A stretch of 32,240 nucleotides of DNA from assembly GCA_947450345.1 (NCBI GenBank), contig CANFVD010000016.1, forward strand, positions 1 to 32,240, read 5' to 3'. Below are positions 8,754 through 16,718 of the stretch, piece by piece. A program made the translations under genes and the position numbers. Origin of the DNA: Actinomycetota bacterium. GTDB lineage: Bacteria > Actinomycetota > Actinomycetes > Actinomycetales > Microbacteriaceae. Below the pieces are notes generated by a model. The model was given only the letters and a program-made list of their open reading frames with translations. It was not told the DNA's origin and ran no database searches. Each line of letters starts with the position of its first letter. Within the stretch, counting starts at the first letter, position 1.

Positions 8754-9536
8754 GTGCATGTGCTGAGTTTGAGCTCCCTCAAGGGAGGCGTGGGTAAGAC
8801 CACCGTCACCTTGGGTCTGGCCTCCTCTGCTTTTTCGCGGGGCATCCGCACGCTCGTGGTGGATTTCGACCCCCAATCCGACGTCTCCACTGGGCTTGGC
8901 GTGCAGAACCGAAATCGACTCACCGTTGCTGATGTCATTGCGTCGCCGAAGATCAAAGTCATCCGCCAAGCCGTGGCCCCCACGGCATGGTCGACACCGG
9001 GGCGCATGGCCGTCGACGTGATGATCGGCTCGCCCTCTGCCATCAACTTCGATGGCCCACACCCGACGTCGCGCGAGATATGGCGCCTCGAAGAAGCCTT
9101 GGCGCTCATCGAAACTGAGTATGACCTGGTCCTCATCGACTGTGCACCGAATCTCAACGCCCTGACCAGGATGGCGTGGGCGGCGAGTGACCGCGTTGGC
9201 GTGGTTTCCGAACCCGGGCTGTTCTCGGTGGCTGCCGCGGATCGCGCCCTGCGCGCCATCGAAGATGTGCGTCGCGGTCTGAGCCCGCGCCTGCAGCCCC
9301 TCGGACTCATCGTCAACCGCGTTCGCAACGCCTCGGTCGAACACCAGTTCCGCGTTCAAGAATTGCGCGAGATGTTTGGGCCGCTTGTGCTCAGCCCGCT
9401 ACTGCCGGAGCGCACGTCACTGCAACAGGCACAGGGTGCTGCGCAGCCCGTGCACGCGTGGCCTGGCGAGGCTGCCGCCGAGATGGCGCAAAACTTTGAC
9501 CTGCTTCTCGAGCGGGTCATGCGCAACGTTCGCTAA
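8754..9536 (+). CDS. ParA-family chromosome-partitioning-type ATPase
   Basis: The protein has 260 residues from the GTG at 8754. I prefer this start over GTG 8730 because the resulting N-terminus VHVLSLSSLKGGVGKTT places the deviant Walker A at residues 9–17, as in typical ParA proteins, and a GAAGG sequence lies 13 nt upstream. Other motifs are LVVDFDPQSDVSTGLG (A' motif) and LVLIDCAPNLNALT (Walker B region). The protein lacks the long N-terminal tail of its divergent neighbour. No ParB gene or obvious parS site lies beside it, so it is probably not the main chromosome ParA. It is likely a stand-alone positioning ATPase. The gene converges on the downstream MerR gene. Confidence 0.87.
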   Translation: MHVLSLSSLKGGVGKTTVTLGLASSAFSRGIRTLVVDFDPQSDVSTGLGVQNRNRLTVADVIASPKIKVIRQAVAPTAWSTPGRMAVDVMIGSPSAINFDGPHPTSREIWRLEEALALIETEYDLVLIDCAPNLNALTRMAWAASDRVGVVSEPGLFSVAAADRALRAIEDVRRGLSPRLQPLGLIVNRVRNASVEHQFRVQELREMFGPLVLSPLLPERTSLQQAQGAAQPVHAWPGEAAAEMAQNFDLLLERVMRNVR

Positions 9537-9568
9537 CCGCCGGGGTCACGCAGAGCGAGAGACTCGCG

Positions 9569-10111
9569 CTAGCCAATCTTGCGAATGCGGCGCAGCGTCA
9601 ATTCGTCGTTGGGATCAATCTGCTCGGTGCTCATTTCGATCAGGCTGGATTCAACCTCGCGAACAACCTTGCCCACGGCGATTCCGAAGACGCCCTGCCC
9701 GCGCGACAAAAGGTCAATCACCTCGTCGTTGGAAGTGCACAGGTAAACCGAAGCGCCGTCGCTCATCAGCGTGATCTGAGCGAGGTCGTAGACTCCCTCT
9801 GCCTGAAGTTGCTCGATGGCAATGCGCACCTGCTGCAGCGTCACGCCGGCATCAAGCAGCCGCTTGACGAGCTTGAGTTTGAGGATGTCACGGAAACCGT
9901 AGAGACGCTGCGAGCCCGAACCCGAAGCATCGCGCACGGTGGGGACGACAAGGCTCGTCCGTGCCCAATAGTCGAGTTGACGATATGAGATGCCTGCGGC
10001 CCGGGCGGCAATTGCTCCACGATACCCAACCGAGTCATCGTGCTGAGGGAGACCGTCGGTAAAGAGCAAGCCCGTGTCGAGCGTCGAACGCTCCGGGGTG
10101 ATTTCAGCCAT
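9569..10111 (-). CDS. MerR-family transcriptional regulator (Rv1830 type)
   Basis: From ATG 10111 the protein has 180 residues. That start has an AGAGGAG site five nt upstream, and a longer reading from 10144 would add 11 residues with no such site. The N-terminal winged-helix MerR domain shows YRGAIAARAAGISYRQLDYW and YGFRDILKLKLVKRLLDAG. The middle reads GVYDLAQITLMSDGASVY and QGVFGIAVGKVVREVE, which match my recollection of mycobacterial Rv1830. This type lacks the C-terminal cysteines of metal-sensing MerR proteins. It lies downstream of ftsR and garA, the same order as Rv1827–Rv1828–Rv1830. The target genes are not known from this sequence. Confidence 0.9.
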   Translation of the reverse strand: MAEITPERSTLDTGLLFTDGLPQHDDSVGYRGAIAARAAGISYRQLDYWARTSLVVPTVRDASGSGSQRLYGFRDILKLKLVKRLLDAGVTLQQVRIAIEQLQAEGVYDLAQITLMSDGASVYLCTSNDEVIDLLSRGQGVFGIAVGKVVREVESSLIEMSTEQIDPNDELTLRRIRKIG

Positions 10112-10258
10112 GGCTTCTCCTCTTACCCAAACCTTTACCTTCAACTTGCTATTGAAGCTTTTTTAATCTACTGAGTAGACAACCGTGCGAGTGTATTTGG
10201 AGCACACGCTCTCTCGGCGTGTCGCGAATCGACATCTTCTCGCAGGTTCAGGGTACGC
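10112..10258 (-). promoter_or_regulatory. Leader/intergenic region between ftsR and the second MerR gene, with dyads
   Basis: This gap holds a perfect dyad TCTACT-G-AGTAGA at 10167–10179 and a smaller hairpin, CTTCAA/TTGAAG, at 10139–10157. The hairpin is followed on the plus strand by six T residues (10159–10164). The first could be an operator for the MerR protein. The second could stop rightward antisense transcription, or could simply be chance. No remnant of another gene is evident. Confidence 0.3.
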
Positions 10259-10951
10259 CTAAGAGAGGTTCTTGGATATAACGGCGCGCAACAAGAACGC
10301 ACGAACGACATCCATGTGTGTCGACAATTCGTTCGCTCTGCTGTGCGCTCGAGCCCGAGTGGCAACGTCGTTCTTCTTCTGCACCGCCGTGAGCGCACGC
10401 TCAATGAGGGAGAACTCTCGCTCGGCAGCCGTGCGGAGGGTAGACAGGTGGCGGGGCTCAATGCCGGATCGCTGCAACTCCACAAGCGCACTCAGCACGT
10501 CGACCGACTCTTGCCCGAAGGAGTCGGCAGCGGGAAGGAAGCCTGCGGAGACCGCATCTTGCACGAGGTTGCTGGATGCACCTGCCGCCTTGGCCAGCTC
10601 GGCGCGCGTGAAGCGCTGGGGCGCGCTCAGGGCCGAGGCCGAAGAAAGGCCCGCTGCTGACGGCAGACGCGACACCTCTCCCGTCGACGATGCCTCAAGG
10701 TGATCCTTGATGACGCGCAGAGGGAGATACTGATCACGCTGCATGACAAGAATGAGTCGCAGCCGCTCGATGTCGCTCGGCGAGAACTTGCGATAGCCGG
10801 ATTCGGTTCGCGAGGGTGACACGAGGCCCTGCTCTTCGAGGAACCGAAGTTTGGACGGGCTTAGATCAGGAAAATCGGGCGAGAGCTTTGCCAGAACTTG
10901 GCCGATGCTCAAGAGTCCCCGCTGAGTGCTCCGCTCGTCGCGAGCCGCCAT
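10259..10951 (-). CDS. ftsR: MerR-family cell-division regulator FtsR
   Basis: The protein has 230 residues from ATG 10951. An upstream in-frame ATG at 10957 abuts the AAGG sequence, so the second ATG is the better start. The N-terminus LSIGQVLAKLSPDFPDLSPSKLRFLEEQGLV and the ESGYRKFSPSDIERLRLI helix are the MerR DNA-binding domain. The rest matches the Rv1828/FtsR type, including RDQYLPLRVIKDHL. Family knowledge: in C. glutamicum FtsR activates ftsZ. The TAAGGA ribosome binding site overlaps the garA stop codon, so translation is probably coupled to garA. Confidence 0.9.
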   Translation of the reverse strand: MAARDERSTQRGLLSIGQVLAKLSPDFPDLSPSKLRFLEEQGLVSPSRTESGYRKFSPSDIERLRLILVMQRDQYLPLRVIKDHLEASSTGEVSRLPSAAGLSSASALSAPQRFTRAELAKAAGASSNLVQDAVSAGFLPAADSFGQESVDVLSALVELQRSGIEPRHLSTLRTAAEREFSLIERALTAVQKKNDVATRARAHSRANELSTHMDVVRAFLLRAVISKNLS

Positions 10952-10959
10952 GGCCATCC

Positions 10960-11418
10960 TTAAGCGCCCATTCCGTGACGCGAGCCGAAGTAGGTCAGTC
11001 GGAACTTGCCCACCATGACTTCAATGCCATCGATGAGGGCGGCCCGGTCAACAAGCTGCCCTGCGACATAGGTGCCGTTGAGGGAGCCAAGGTCGCGCAC
11101 CTCAAAACCGTGCGGGGTGCGACGGAATTCAGCGTGCTGGCGTGACACCGTGACGTCGTCGAGAAAGATGTCGGAGTCGGGATGCCGACCGGCAACGTGA
11201 ACATCGTTGTCCAGTAGGTAGCGCGCGCCCTGGTCTGGACCGCGACGGATGATCAACAGGGCCGAGTTCCGCGGCAGGGCCGCGATGACGTCGCGCTCGT
11301 CCGGGGCGAGGTCGGCAATATCCGCAACGGAACCCGCAAAGTCTGACGACGGAAAGGCGCTGGTGTCCGCCGAATCGGACGACGACGAGGGGTGTGCTGA
11401 ATTGTTTTCAGTAGTCAT
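10960..11418 (-). CDS. garA: FHA-domain signalling protein GarA/OdhI
   Basis: From ATG 11418 the protein has 152 residues. The reading frame extends to a TTG at 11442, but the strong GAGGGAGGG site (11437–11429) is correctly placed for the ATG. The C-terminal FHA domain shows GRHPDSDIFLDD, VSRQHAEF and LGSLNGTY, which bind phosphothreonine. Family knowledge: GarA/OdhI, when unphosphorylated, inhibits 2-oxoglutarate dehydrogenase and controls glutamate metabolism. Kinase action on an N-terminal ETTS motif makes the FHA domain fold back and releases the inhibition. Here the matching segment reads DTSAF (residues 18–22), so only one threonine of the pair remains. A kinase of the relevant class is encoded at the start of the window. 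Confidence 0.92.
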   Translation of the reverse strand: MTTENNSAHPSSSSDSADTSAFPSSDFAGSVADIADLAPDERDVIAALPRNSALLIIRRGPDQGARYLLDNDVHVAGRHPDSDIFLDDVTVSRQHAEFRRTPHGFEVRDLGSLNGTYVAGQLVDRAALIDGIEVMVGKFRLTYFGSRHGMGA

Positions 11419-11499
11419 GGCCGACAGACCCTCCCTCGTCAATTACCCTACCGGATGATGATGTCCCCTAAAATAGCCAAGACGAAAGGTTACCCTCCA

Positions 11500-12330
11500 A
11501 TGACTGCCCTCATCACTTGCCTCTGGATTCTTGCCGGAATCTGTGCCCTCACCTGGGTGCTCTCGCTCATCACCAAGGAATACTCGTGGGTCGACCGCAT
11601 CTGGTCGATCATCCCCCTCGTTTACGTCTGGGTCTTCGCCGGCTTCGCTGGCTTCACTGACGTGCGGCTCAACGTCATTGCCGTCATCGTCACCCTGTGG
11701 GGAGCCCGCCTCACCTTCAACTTCGCGCGCAAGGGTGGCTACGCCCCCGGCGGTGAAGACTACCGCTGGGAGATTCTGCGCCAGCGAATCACCGGATGGA
11801 AGTGGCAGGTCTTCAACCTGTTCTTCATTGTGATCTTCCAGAACGTGCTGCTGTTCCTCATCACGCTCCCCGCGTACACGTCCTACGAGAACCGTCAGAC
11901 CCCGTTCGGTGTGTTCGACGTCATCGTCACCGTCGCGTTCCTCGGCCTTCTCCTCATGGAGACCGTCGCCGATCAGCAGCAGTGGAACTTCCACCAGTGG
12001 AAGAAGTCCGAAGTCGCCGCCGGCCGCACCACCAAGCCGGGCTTCCTCACGACGGGCCTCTTTGCCAGCTCACGCCACCCCAACTTCTTCGCCGAGCAGG
12101 CGCAGTGGTGGGTGCTCTTCTTCTTCGGTGCTGCGGCTGCCGAGTCGATTCTGCAGTGGACCATCGTCGGTCCGGTGCTCCTGACAGTGCTCTTCATCGG
12201 CTCGTACCGTTTCGCCGAGGAAATCTCGTCGGCCAAGTACCCGGACTACGCGCTGTACCAGAAGCGCGTCAGCCCGCTCATCCCCTGGTTCCCGCGCCGT
12301 GGCGAGGAAGCCGAAACGGCAAAGGCCTAA
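11500..12330 (+). CDS. DUF1295 (steroid 5-alpha-reductase-like) membrane protein
   Basis: From ATG 11500 the protein has 276 residues; GAAAGG (11484–11489) lies ten nt upstream, whereas the in-frame ATG codons at 11455–11461 have no such site. It has about six hydrophobic segments. The family signature is present: GARLTFNFARKGGY, followed near the C-terminus by GLFASSRHPNFFAEQAQWW and FAEEISSAKYPDYALYQKRV. Family knowledge: DUF1295 proteins share a fold with isoprenylcysteine methyltransferases and steroid reductases and are integral membrane enzymes, but the substrate is unknown. Codon use is more strongly biased to C-ending codons than in many neighbours, which suggests high expression. A good hairpin terminator follows the stop. 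Confidence 0.88.
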   Translation: MTALITCLWILAGICALTWVLSLITKEYSWVDRIWSIIPLVYVWVFAGFAGFTDVRLNVIAVIVTLWGARLTFNFARKGGYAPGGEDYRWEILRQRITGWKWQVFNLFFIVIFQNVLLFLITLPAYTSYENRQTPFGVFDVIVTVAFLGLLLMETVADQQQWNFHQWKKSEVAAGRTTKPGFLTTGLFASSRHPNFFAEQAQWWVLFFFGAAAAESILQWTIVGPVLLTVLFIGSYRFAEEISSAKYPDYALYQKRVSPLIPWFPRRGEEAETAKA

Positions 12331-12349
12331 CAGGGCGCAAAGCCGCCTC

Positions 12350-12394
12350 GTCCGCGGGCTTGGTCTTCTCGGAGACTGAGCCCGCGGACTTTTT
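12350..12394 (+). terminator. Rho-independent terminator after the DUF1295 gene
   Basis: A perfect 11-bp inverted repeat, GTCCGCGGGCT (12350–12360) and AGCCCGCGGAC (12379–12389), encloses an 18-nt loop and is followed by TTTTT. It faces rightward. Its T tract runs into the rlmN stop codon from the other strand, so the two converging genes share this DNA. Confidence 0.88.
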
Positions 12395-13586
12395 AGTCTG
12401 CGGCGGCTAACTGACCGCAGGCGCCGTCAATGTCGCTGCCGCGAGTATCCCGCACGGTCGTCGGAATGCCGGCCGCCTCGAGGCGACGCACGAATTCGTT
12501 GGTGGTCGCTCGCGTGGACGCCGTCCACACGGATCCCGGCGTGGGGTTGAGCGGAATGGGGTTCACATGCACCCATCCCCGGCCGCGATCATTGAGCTTT
12601 TCACCTAGGAGGTCGGCGCGCCAGGCGTGATCGTTCATGTCCTTGATGAGCGCGTACTCGATGGACACGCGTCGACCCGTCTTGTCAAAGTAGGACCGAG
12701 CGGCGTCCAAGACCTCGTCCACCTTCCAGCGCGAGTTGACGGGAATCAGCTCGTCACGCAGGCCGTCGTCGGGAGCGTGCAGCGACAGCGCAAAGGTGAG
12801 TGGCAGGTTCTCGTCCGCGAGTCGAGCGATGCCGGGAGCCAATCCCACGGTCGAGACGGTGATGTTTCGCACCGACATTCCTAAGCCGTTGGGCTGCGGG
12901 TCAACCATGCACCGAATCGCGCGCATCACGCGGTTGTAATTGGCAAGTGGCTCACCCATGCCCATGAAGACGATGTTGCTCACGCGCTCCAGGGTCGTCT
13001 CTCCAGCGCGCTTACCACCCAGCTCCCCCTTGGCAATGGCGTGATTCGCGCGAACAATCTGCTCCACGATTTCGGCGGACGACATGTTGCGGGTGAGTCC
13101 CGCCTGCCCGGTGGCGCAGAAGGGACAATTCATACCGCAGCCCGCTTGCGACGACACGCACAGCGTGATGCGCCCCGGATAGCGCATCAGAACCGACTCG
13201 ACCAAGGCTCCGTCGAATAAGCGCCACAGGAACTTGATTGTGTCGCCCTTGTCCGTTTGGAGGCGCTTCACCTCGGTCAGCAGCGGCGGAAGGCATGCCG
13301 TGACGACTGCCTCACGACCCTCGGCCGGGAGATCGGTCATGTCCTCTGGCGAGGACGTGTAGTGAGTGAAGTAGTGGGTAGCGATTTGCTTCGCTCGGAA
13401 CTTGGCCAAGCCCAGGTCAACGACGAGAGCCTGACGTTCGTCGCGCGTGAGATCGGCGAAGTGACGCGGCGGTTTGGCACCGCGTGGTGAATCAAATTCC
13501 AGGAGTGGCTTTCCCGAGGAATCTGTGCGTTGTGCCCAACCCTCGGTGCGCGGGCGAATCTGAAGTGTCTTGCGCTCGCCAGCCAT
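12393..13586 (-). CDS. rlmN: 23S rRNA (adenine-C2)-methyltransferase / radical SAM enzyme RlmN
   Basis: The 397-residue enzyme methylates A2503 of 23S rRNA, and A37 of some tRNAs in other bacteria. The radical SAM cluster motif CGMNCPFC gives Cys150, Cys154 and Cys157. The conserved methyl-carrying Cys lies near the C-terminus in [11 protein letters not shown], and [10 protein letters not shown] is the SAM-binding GGE-like motif. Length is slightly above the usual 350–390 because of an extended, basic N-terminus. The ATG has no clear ribosome binding site, so leaderless or weak translation is possible. Confidence 0.96.
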   Translation of the reverse strand: MAGERKTLQIRPRTEGWAQRTDSSGKPLLEFDSPRGAKPPRHFADLTRDERQALVVDLGLAKFRAKQIATHYFTHYTSSPEDMTDLPAEGREAVVTACLPPLLTEVKRLQTDKGDTIKFLWRLFDGALVESVLMRYPGRITLCVSSQAGCGMNCPFCATGQAGLTRNMSSAEIVEQIVRANHAIAKGELGGKRAGETTLERVSNIVFMGMGEPLANYNRVMRAIRCMVDPQPNGLGMSVRNITVSTVGLAPGIARLADENLPLTFALSLHAPDDGLRDELIPVNSRWKVDEVLDAARSYFDKTGRRVSIEYALIKDMNDHAWRADLLGEKLNDRGRGWVHVNPIPLNPTPGSVWTASTRATTNEFVRRLEAAGIPTTVRDTRGSDIDGACGQLAAAD

Positions 13587-13636
13587 AGGTCAAGGCTAGC
13601 GGTTTACCGAAAGACGGAAGACGAACGCAGACCACG

Positions 13637-13676
13637 ACAAAAGCGGGGCACGGCGGAGAACCGCCGCGCCCCGCTT
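13637..13676 (-). terminator. Rho-independent terminator after the substrate-binding protein gene
   Basis: Arms 13641–13649 (AAGCGGGGC) and 13668–13676 (GCCCCGCTT) pair over 9 bp. After one A·C mismatch, a further 6-bp G+C stem closes on an AGAA loop. Leftward, the stem ends in TTTT, so it should stop transcription of the leftward gene before rlmN. Confidence 0.85.
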
Positions 13677-13687
13677 CTCACGCTGTC

Positions 13688-14848
13688 CTAGAAGGGTGCG
13701 CCAACCGCGTTAGCCCAGTCGTGGTTTACGTGGAACTCGCCGGCCGGAGTGACGCTCAAGAACACGACGGTTGCCGGTTCGCGATTGCCGTTTGCCGGAT
13801 CGATGGTGACCGAGCCCGTCGCACCCTGCCAATTGGCTACCGTGTTGAGATAGTCGGTGAGGGCAGCCATGTCGGTGCCCTTGGTGGACGAAACGGCATC
13901 GGCCAGCAACTTCACGGAATCGTAGGTATACGGCGACCAGGTTCCCGGTGCCTCGCCAAACTTCTCGGTGAAGTCCGCAACGAAGCCGGCGCCCTTCGCG
14001 AAGTCAGTGGGAGACGGAACACCGACCAGCGAGCATGCCGCGGCGACCTCGACGGATCCGGCATTCGTGATGTACCCGGGGTCATACGAACCGTAATCCA
14101 AAACGCACGGCTGAGGCACCTGCAGAGTGTGAATCGCCTGCGCCAAGAGCGCGCCCTCCGGGAAATACGTTGCGCCGTAAATCACGTCAACGCCAGCCTG
14201 CGACGCCGCCGTCACTGCGGCTGAGTAGTCAGCTTTGCCAGGATCAATTGCCGTGAATACCGGAACCGTGAGGCCCGCACTCTCAAGCTGCGACTTCAGG
14301 GTCGACGCGATGCTCTTGGTGTATTCGGCAGATTCGTCATAGATGATTGCCACGGACTTGGCGCCCAGCCACTGATCCAGACCGGTGGCTGCAACGGGAG
14401 CAATTTGATAGTCCATGGGCTGAAGAGTGAAGCCCATCGAATTGGTCTTGCTGTTCGTCGTCAGCCTGATGGGCAGGATTCCGGCGGCCTGATAGAGCGG
14501 CAGGGTCTTAATGCCGACGCCCGAGTTGTAGGGACCAACCACGCCATCGAGCCCGTCGGCAATAGCGGCCTCGGCGGCGGCCACTCCCGTGTCGGGATCA
14601 GCAGCGTCATCGATGGCGATGATCTCAATCTTTCGCCCGTCGACGCCACCATCCGCATTGATTTCGTCTGCGGCGAGCTGAGCCCCGTTAATCATGCCGA
14701 CGCCGGTTACGGACTGCTCACCGCTCAACGGAGCTTCAACCCCGATGCGGAGTGTGTCAGAGGTACCGCCTCCAGCGCAACCAGCCAGGGACAGGGCAAC
14801 GGCACCAACAACTGCGGACGCCAGGACAATACGCGAGAGTCTCTTCAT
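13688..14848 (-). CDS. Branched-chain-amino-acid-type ABC substrate-binding lipoprotein
   Basis: From ATG 14848 the protein has 386 residues and a typical lipoprotein signal: MKRLSR, a hydrophobic core, and the lipobox LAGC followed by Gly. A longer reading from GTG 14881 would bury the basic n-region, so I reject it. The mature part is a Peripla_BP_6 (LivJ-like) domain: IGVEAPLSGEQSVTG, GAQLAADEINADGGVDGRKI and IDDAADPDTGVAAAEAAI. Family knowledge: such proteins capture leucine-type amino acids, amides or urea for an ABC importer. No permease or ATPase gene is adjacent, and a strong terminator follows, so this is an orphan binding protein. The ligand is unknown. Confidence 0.9.
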   Translation of the reverse strand: MKRLSRIVLASAVVGAVALSLAGCAGGGTSDTLRIGVEAPLSGEQSVTGVGMINGAQLAADEINADGGVDGRKIEIIAIDDAADPDTGVAAAEAAIADGLDGVVGPYNSGVGIKTLPLYQAAGILPIRLTTNSKTNSMGFTLQPMDYQIAPVAATGLDQWLGAKSVAIIYDESAEYTKSIASTLKSQLESAGLTVPVFTAIDPGKADYSAAVTAASQAGVDVIYGATYFPEGALLAQAIHTLQVPQPCVLDYGSYDPGYITNAGSVEVAAACSLVGVPSPTDFAKGAGFVADFTEKFGEAPGTWSPYTYDSVKLLADAVSSTKGTDMAALTDYLNTVANWQGATGSVTIDPANGNREPATVVFLSVTPAGEFHVNHDWANAVGAPF

Positions 14849-14922
14849 AGACACAACATAGTGGGTTTCGCCACTGACCACTGAGGTCTCACGGCCCGAA
14901 TGTGGGCCGAGCGCAGGGCCGA

Positions 14923-16374
14923 CTAAGTGAGCGGCGCGACGGCCGGGAAGCGCTGTGGCCGGGCGCCTAAAAGCTGCTCAATAATGCGCACCACCTGGTG
15001 GCTGTAGCCGTACTCATTGTCGTACCAGACGTAGACCACTGCGTGATTTCCGCTCGAGATGGTGGCCAACCCATCGACGATTCCGGCGCGATGCGAACCC
15101 AGGAAGTCGGTCGATACCACCTCGGGAGACTCGATGTAGTCAATCTGCTGGCGGAGCCCCGTGTGCAGCGAGGCATCGCGCAGGTGCGCGTTGAGCCCCT
15201 CGCGATCCACGGGCTTGCTCAGCGTGAGGTTGAGGATGGCCATGGACACGTCTGGGGTGGGAACGCGAATGGCATTGCCCGTGAGCTTTCCCTCAAGTTC
15301 CGGGATTGCCTTGGTTACGGCTTTGGCCGCTCCCGTTTCCGTGAGGACCATATTGAGGGCGGCCGACCGTCCCCGTCGATCTCCCTTGTGGAAGTTGTCG
15401 ATGAGGTTTTGGTCGTTCGTGTAGGAGTGCACTGTTTCGACGTGACCGTACTCGATGCCGTACTGCTCGTGGATGACCTTCAGAACTGGGGTAATCGCAT
15501 TCGTCGTACACGACGCGGCCGTGACGATGTCATCCTCAGCTGTAATGGTGTCGTTGTTAATGCCGTAGACGATGTTCTTGAGTGACCCCTTACCCGGGGC
15601 TGTCAGCAAGACTCGGGCCGCGCCCTTGGCAGCAAGGTGCTGGCGAAGACCCTCGTCGTCACGCCAGTTTCCCGTGTTGTCAACGATGAGGGCGTCCGAG
15701 ATTCCCCAGGCCGTGTAGTCAATGCTCGACGGACTGTTTGAGTAGATCACCTGAATCGGATTCCCGTTGGCAATGATCAGGTTCTTGTCGGGATCCAGCG
15801 TGATGGTTCCGTTGAAGGGTCCGTGCACGGAATCGCGGCGCAGGAGGCTGGCACGCTTGATGAGGTCATTGGGGCCGCCCTCGCGAACCACGATGGCCCT
15901 CAGTTTGGGGCCGCGCCCGTTTTCAGATTTGGCGAGAAGAATGCGAGCAAGGAGTCGACCAATGCGACCGAATCCGTACAGCACAACATCGGAGGAATCG
16001 TCATCGGTGGCCGGACGACCGGCGCCGGCAATGGGAGCAAGCACGCCGGCAGCGAAGTCGGCGAGTGACGCGGCGCCACCCCCGGTACGCCATTGGGCGA
16101 TGAGAGCACCCACATCAATGTTGGCGGCTCCGGGATTGATCACCGTTATTGCGTCGAGCAACTCAAGCGTCTGCTCCACGTCAAGCTCTTCTCCCCCGGC
16201 GTGACGAGCAAAGCGGTGCGCTTTCAGCAGTTGCTCGGGGGAACATCCGATGAGTGACCGACCGTGGATGTGACTCACCACACCGTTGTCGCGATACAGC
16301 CCTCCGACGACAGGAATGATCCGTTCGGCTACAGAAAGGCGGTTGTGGTGGCTAGCGGGCGACGCCGTCGACAT
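14923..16374 (-). CDS. Glyceraldehyde-3-phosphate dehydrogenase, long form
   Basis: From ATG 16374 the protein has 483 residues; a GAGGAG site sits four nt upstream, and the longer reading to 16416 lacks support. About 125 N-terminal residues precede the NAD(P)-binding motif YGFGRIGR (about 133–140). The catalytic Cys is in ASCTTNAITP, near residue 289, and the C-terminal YDNEYGYSHQVV motif is intact. Family knowledge: ordinary GAPDH has about 335 residues. This longer type resembles C. glutamicum GapB (480 residues), which favours the gluconeogenic direction and NADP. The cofactor is not certain from sequence alone. The gene is divergent from a small lysine-rich protein. Confidence 0.9.
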   Translation of the reverse strand: MSTASPASHHNRLSVAERIIPVVGGLYRDNGVVSHIHGRSLIGCSPEQLLKAHRFARHAGGEELDVEQTLELLDAITVINPGAANIDVGALIAQWRTGGGAASLADFAAGVLAPIAGAGRPATDDDSSDVVLYGFGRIGRLLARILLAKSENGRGPKLRAIVVREGGPNDLIKRASLLRRDSVHGPFNGTITLDPDKNLIIANGNPIQVIYSNSPSSIDYTAWGISDALIVDNTGNWRDDEGLRQHLAAKGAARVLLTAPGKGSLKNIVYGINNDTITAEDDIVTAASCTTNAITPVLKVIHEQYGIEYGHVETVHSYTNDQNLIDNFHKGDRRGRSAALNMVLTETGAAKAVTKAIPELEGKLTGNAIRVPTPDVSMAILNLTLSKPVDREGLNAHLRDASLHTGLRQQIDYIESPEVVSTDFLGSHRAGIVDGLATISSGNHAVVYVWYDNEYGYSHQVVRIIEQLLGARPQRFPAVAPLT

Positions 16375-16538
16375 GAATCTCCTCGTAGTGACTGTGACAC
16401 TCAAAACGCGCTGCACAGGGGTGTCGTACAGCGCTTCTCAAGAATATGGGAAACGCGTGGGGCACAGGTGATTCACGACCCACTCCCCTAGACTCAGCCC
16501 AAGAGCCAGCGCGGCTCATGAGAGGTGATGTGATCACC

Positions 16539-16658
16539 ATGGCAAATAAAGACACCAAGCGCCCCAATGGCAAGACGGCAGCAGCAAAAACTCTGAAGGA
16601 GAAGCGCGCCGACAAGAAAGACAAGGCCGATGCAAAGGCCAAGTACAAAGAGGTATAA
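16539..16658 (+). CDS. 39-residue lysine-rich small protein
   Basis: ATG 16539 follows AGAGGTGAT with good spacing, and a clear terminator lies 15 nt after the stop, so this looks like a real gene unit. An alternative ATG at 16518 would add seven residues but would have to use the ribosome binding site as coding sequence. The product is about one third Lys (motifs such as KEKRADKKDKADAKAKYKEV) with many Ala and Asp residues. It has no membrane segment and probably forms a charged helix or stays disordered. It may bind nucleic acid or ribosomes, but nothing in the sequence proves that. I do not recognise a family. Confidence 0.6.
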   Translation: MANKDTKRPNGKTAAAKTLKEKRADKKDKADAKAKYKEV

Positions 16659-16673
16659 ACCTCAGTTTTCATA

Positions 16674-16707
16674 AAAAAACTCCCCGGCCACGGCCGGGGA
16701 GTTTTTT
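16674..16707. terminator. Bidirectional terminator between converging genes
   Basis: A perfect 16-bp inverted repeat, six A plus CTCCCCGGCC (16674–16689) and its complement ending in six T (16692–16707), has only AC at the centre, so the true loop opens one or two pairs. The A and T tracts let it work in both directions for the lysine-rich gene and the fasciclin gene. Confidence 0.93.
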
Positions 16708-16718
16708 CGCTTACTGGA

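Noticed and set aside
11443-11994. Leftward 183-residue acidic open frame opposite the DUF1295 gene
   Set aside because: Rich in Glu and Asp because it is the complement of a codon-biased gene; no ribosome binding site, no motif, and it overlaps a well-supported gene.
14892-14909. Hairpin CGGCCC-GAATGT-GGGCCG after the GAPDH gene
   Set aside because: Only six base pairs and no T tract on either strand, so it is not supported as a terminator.
16408-16434. Dyad GCGCTG-N15-CAGCGC upstream of GAPDH
   Set aside because: Short arms and a long spacer in G+C-rich DNA; could easily arise by chance, and no promoter element is clearly placed around it.
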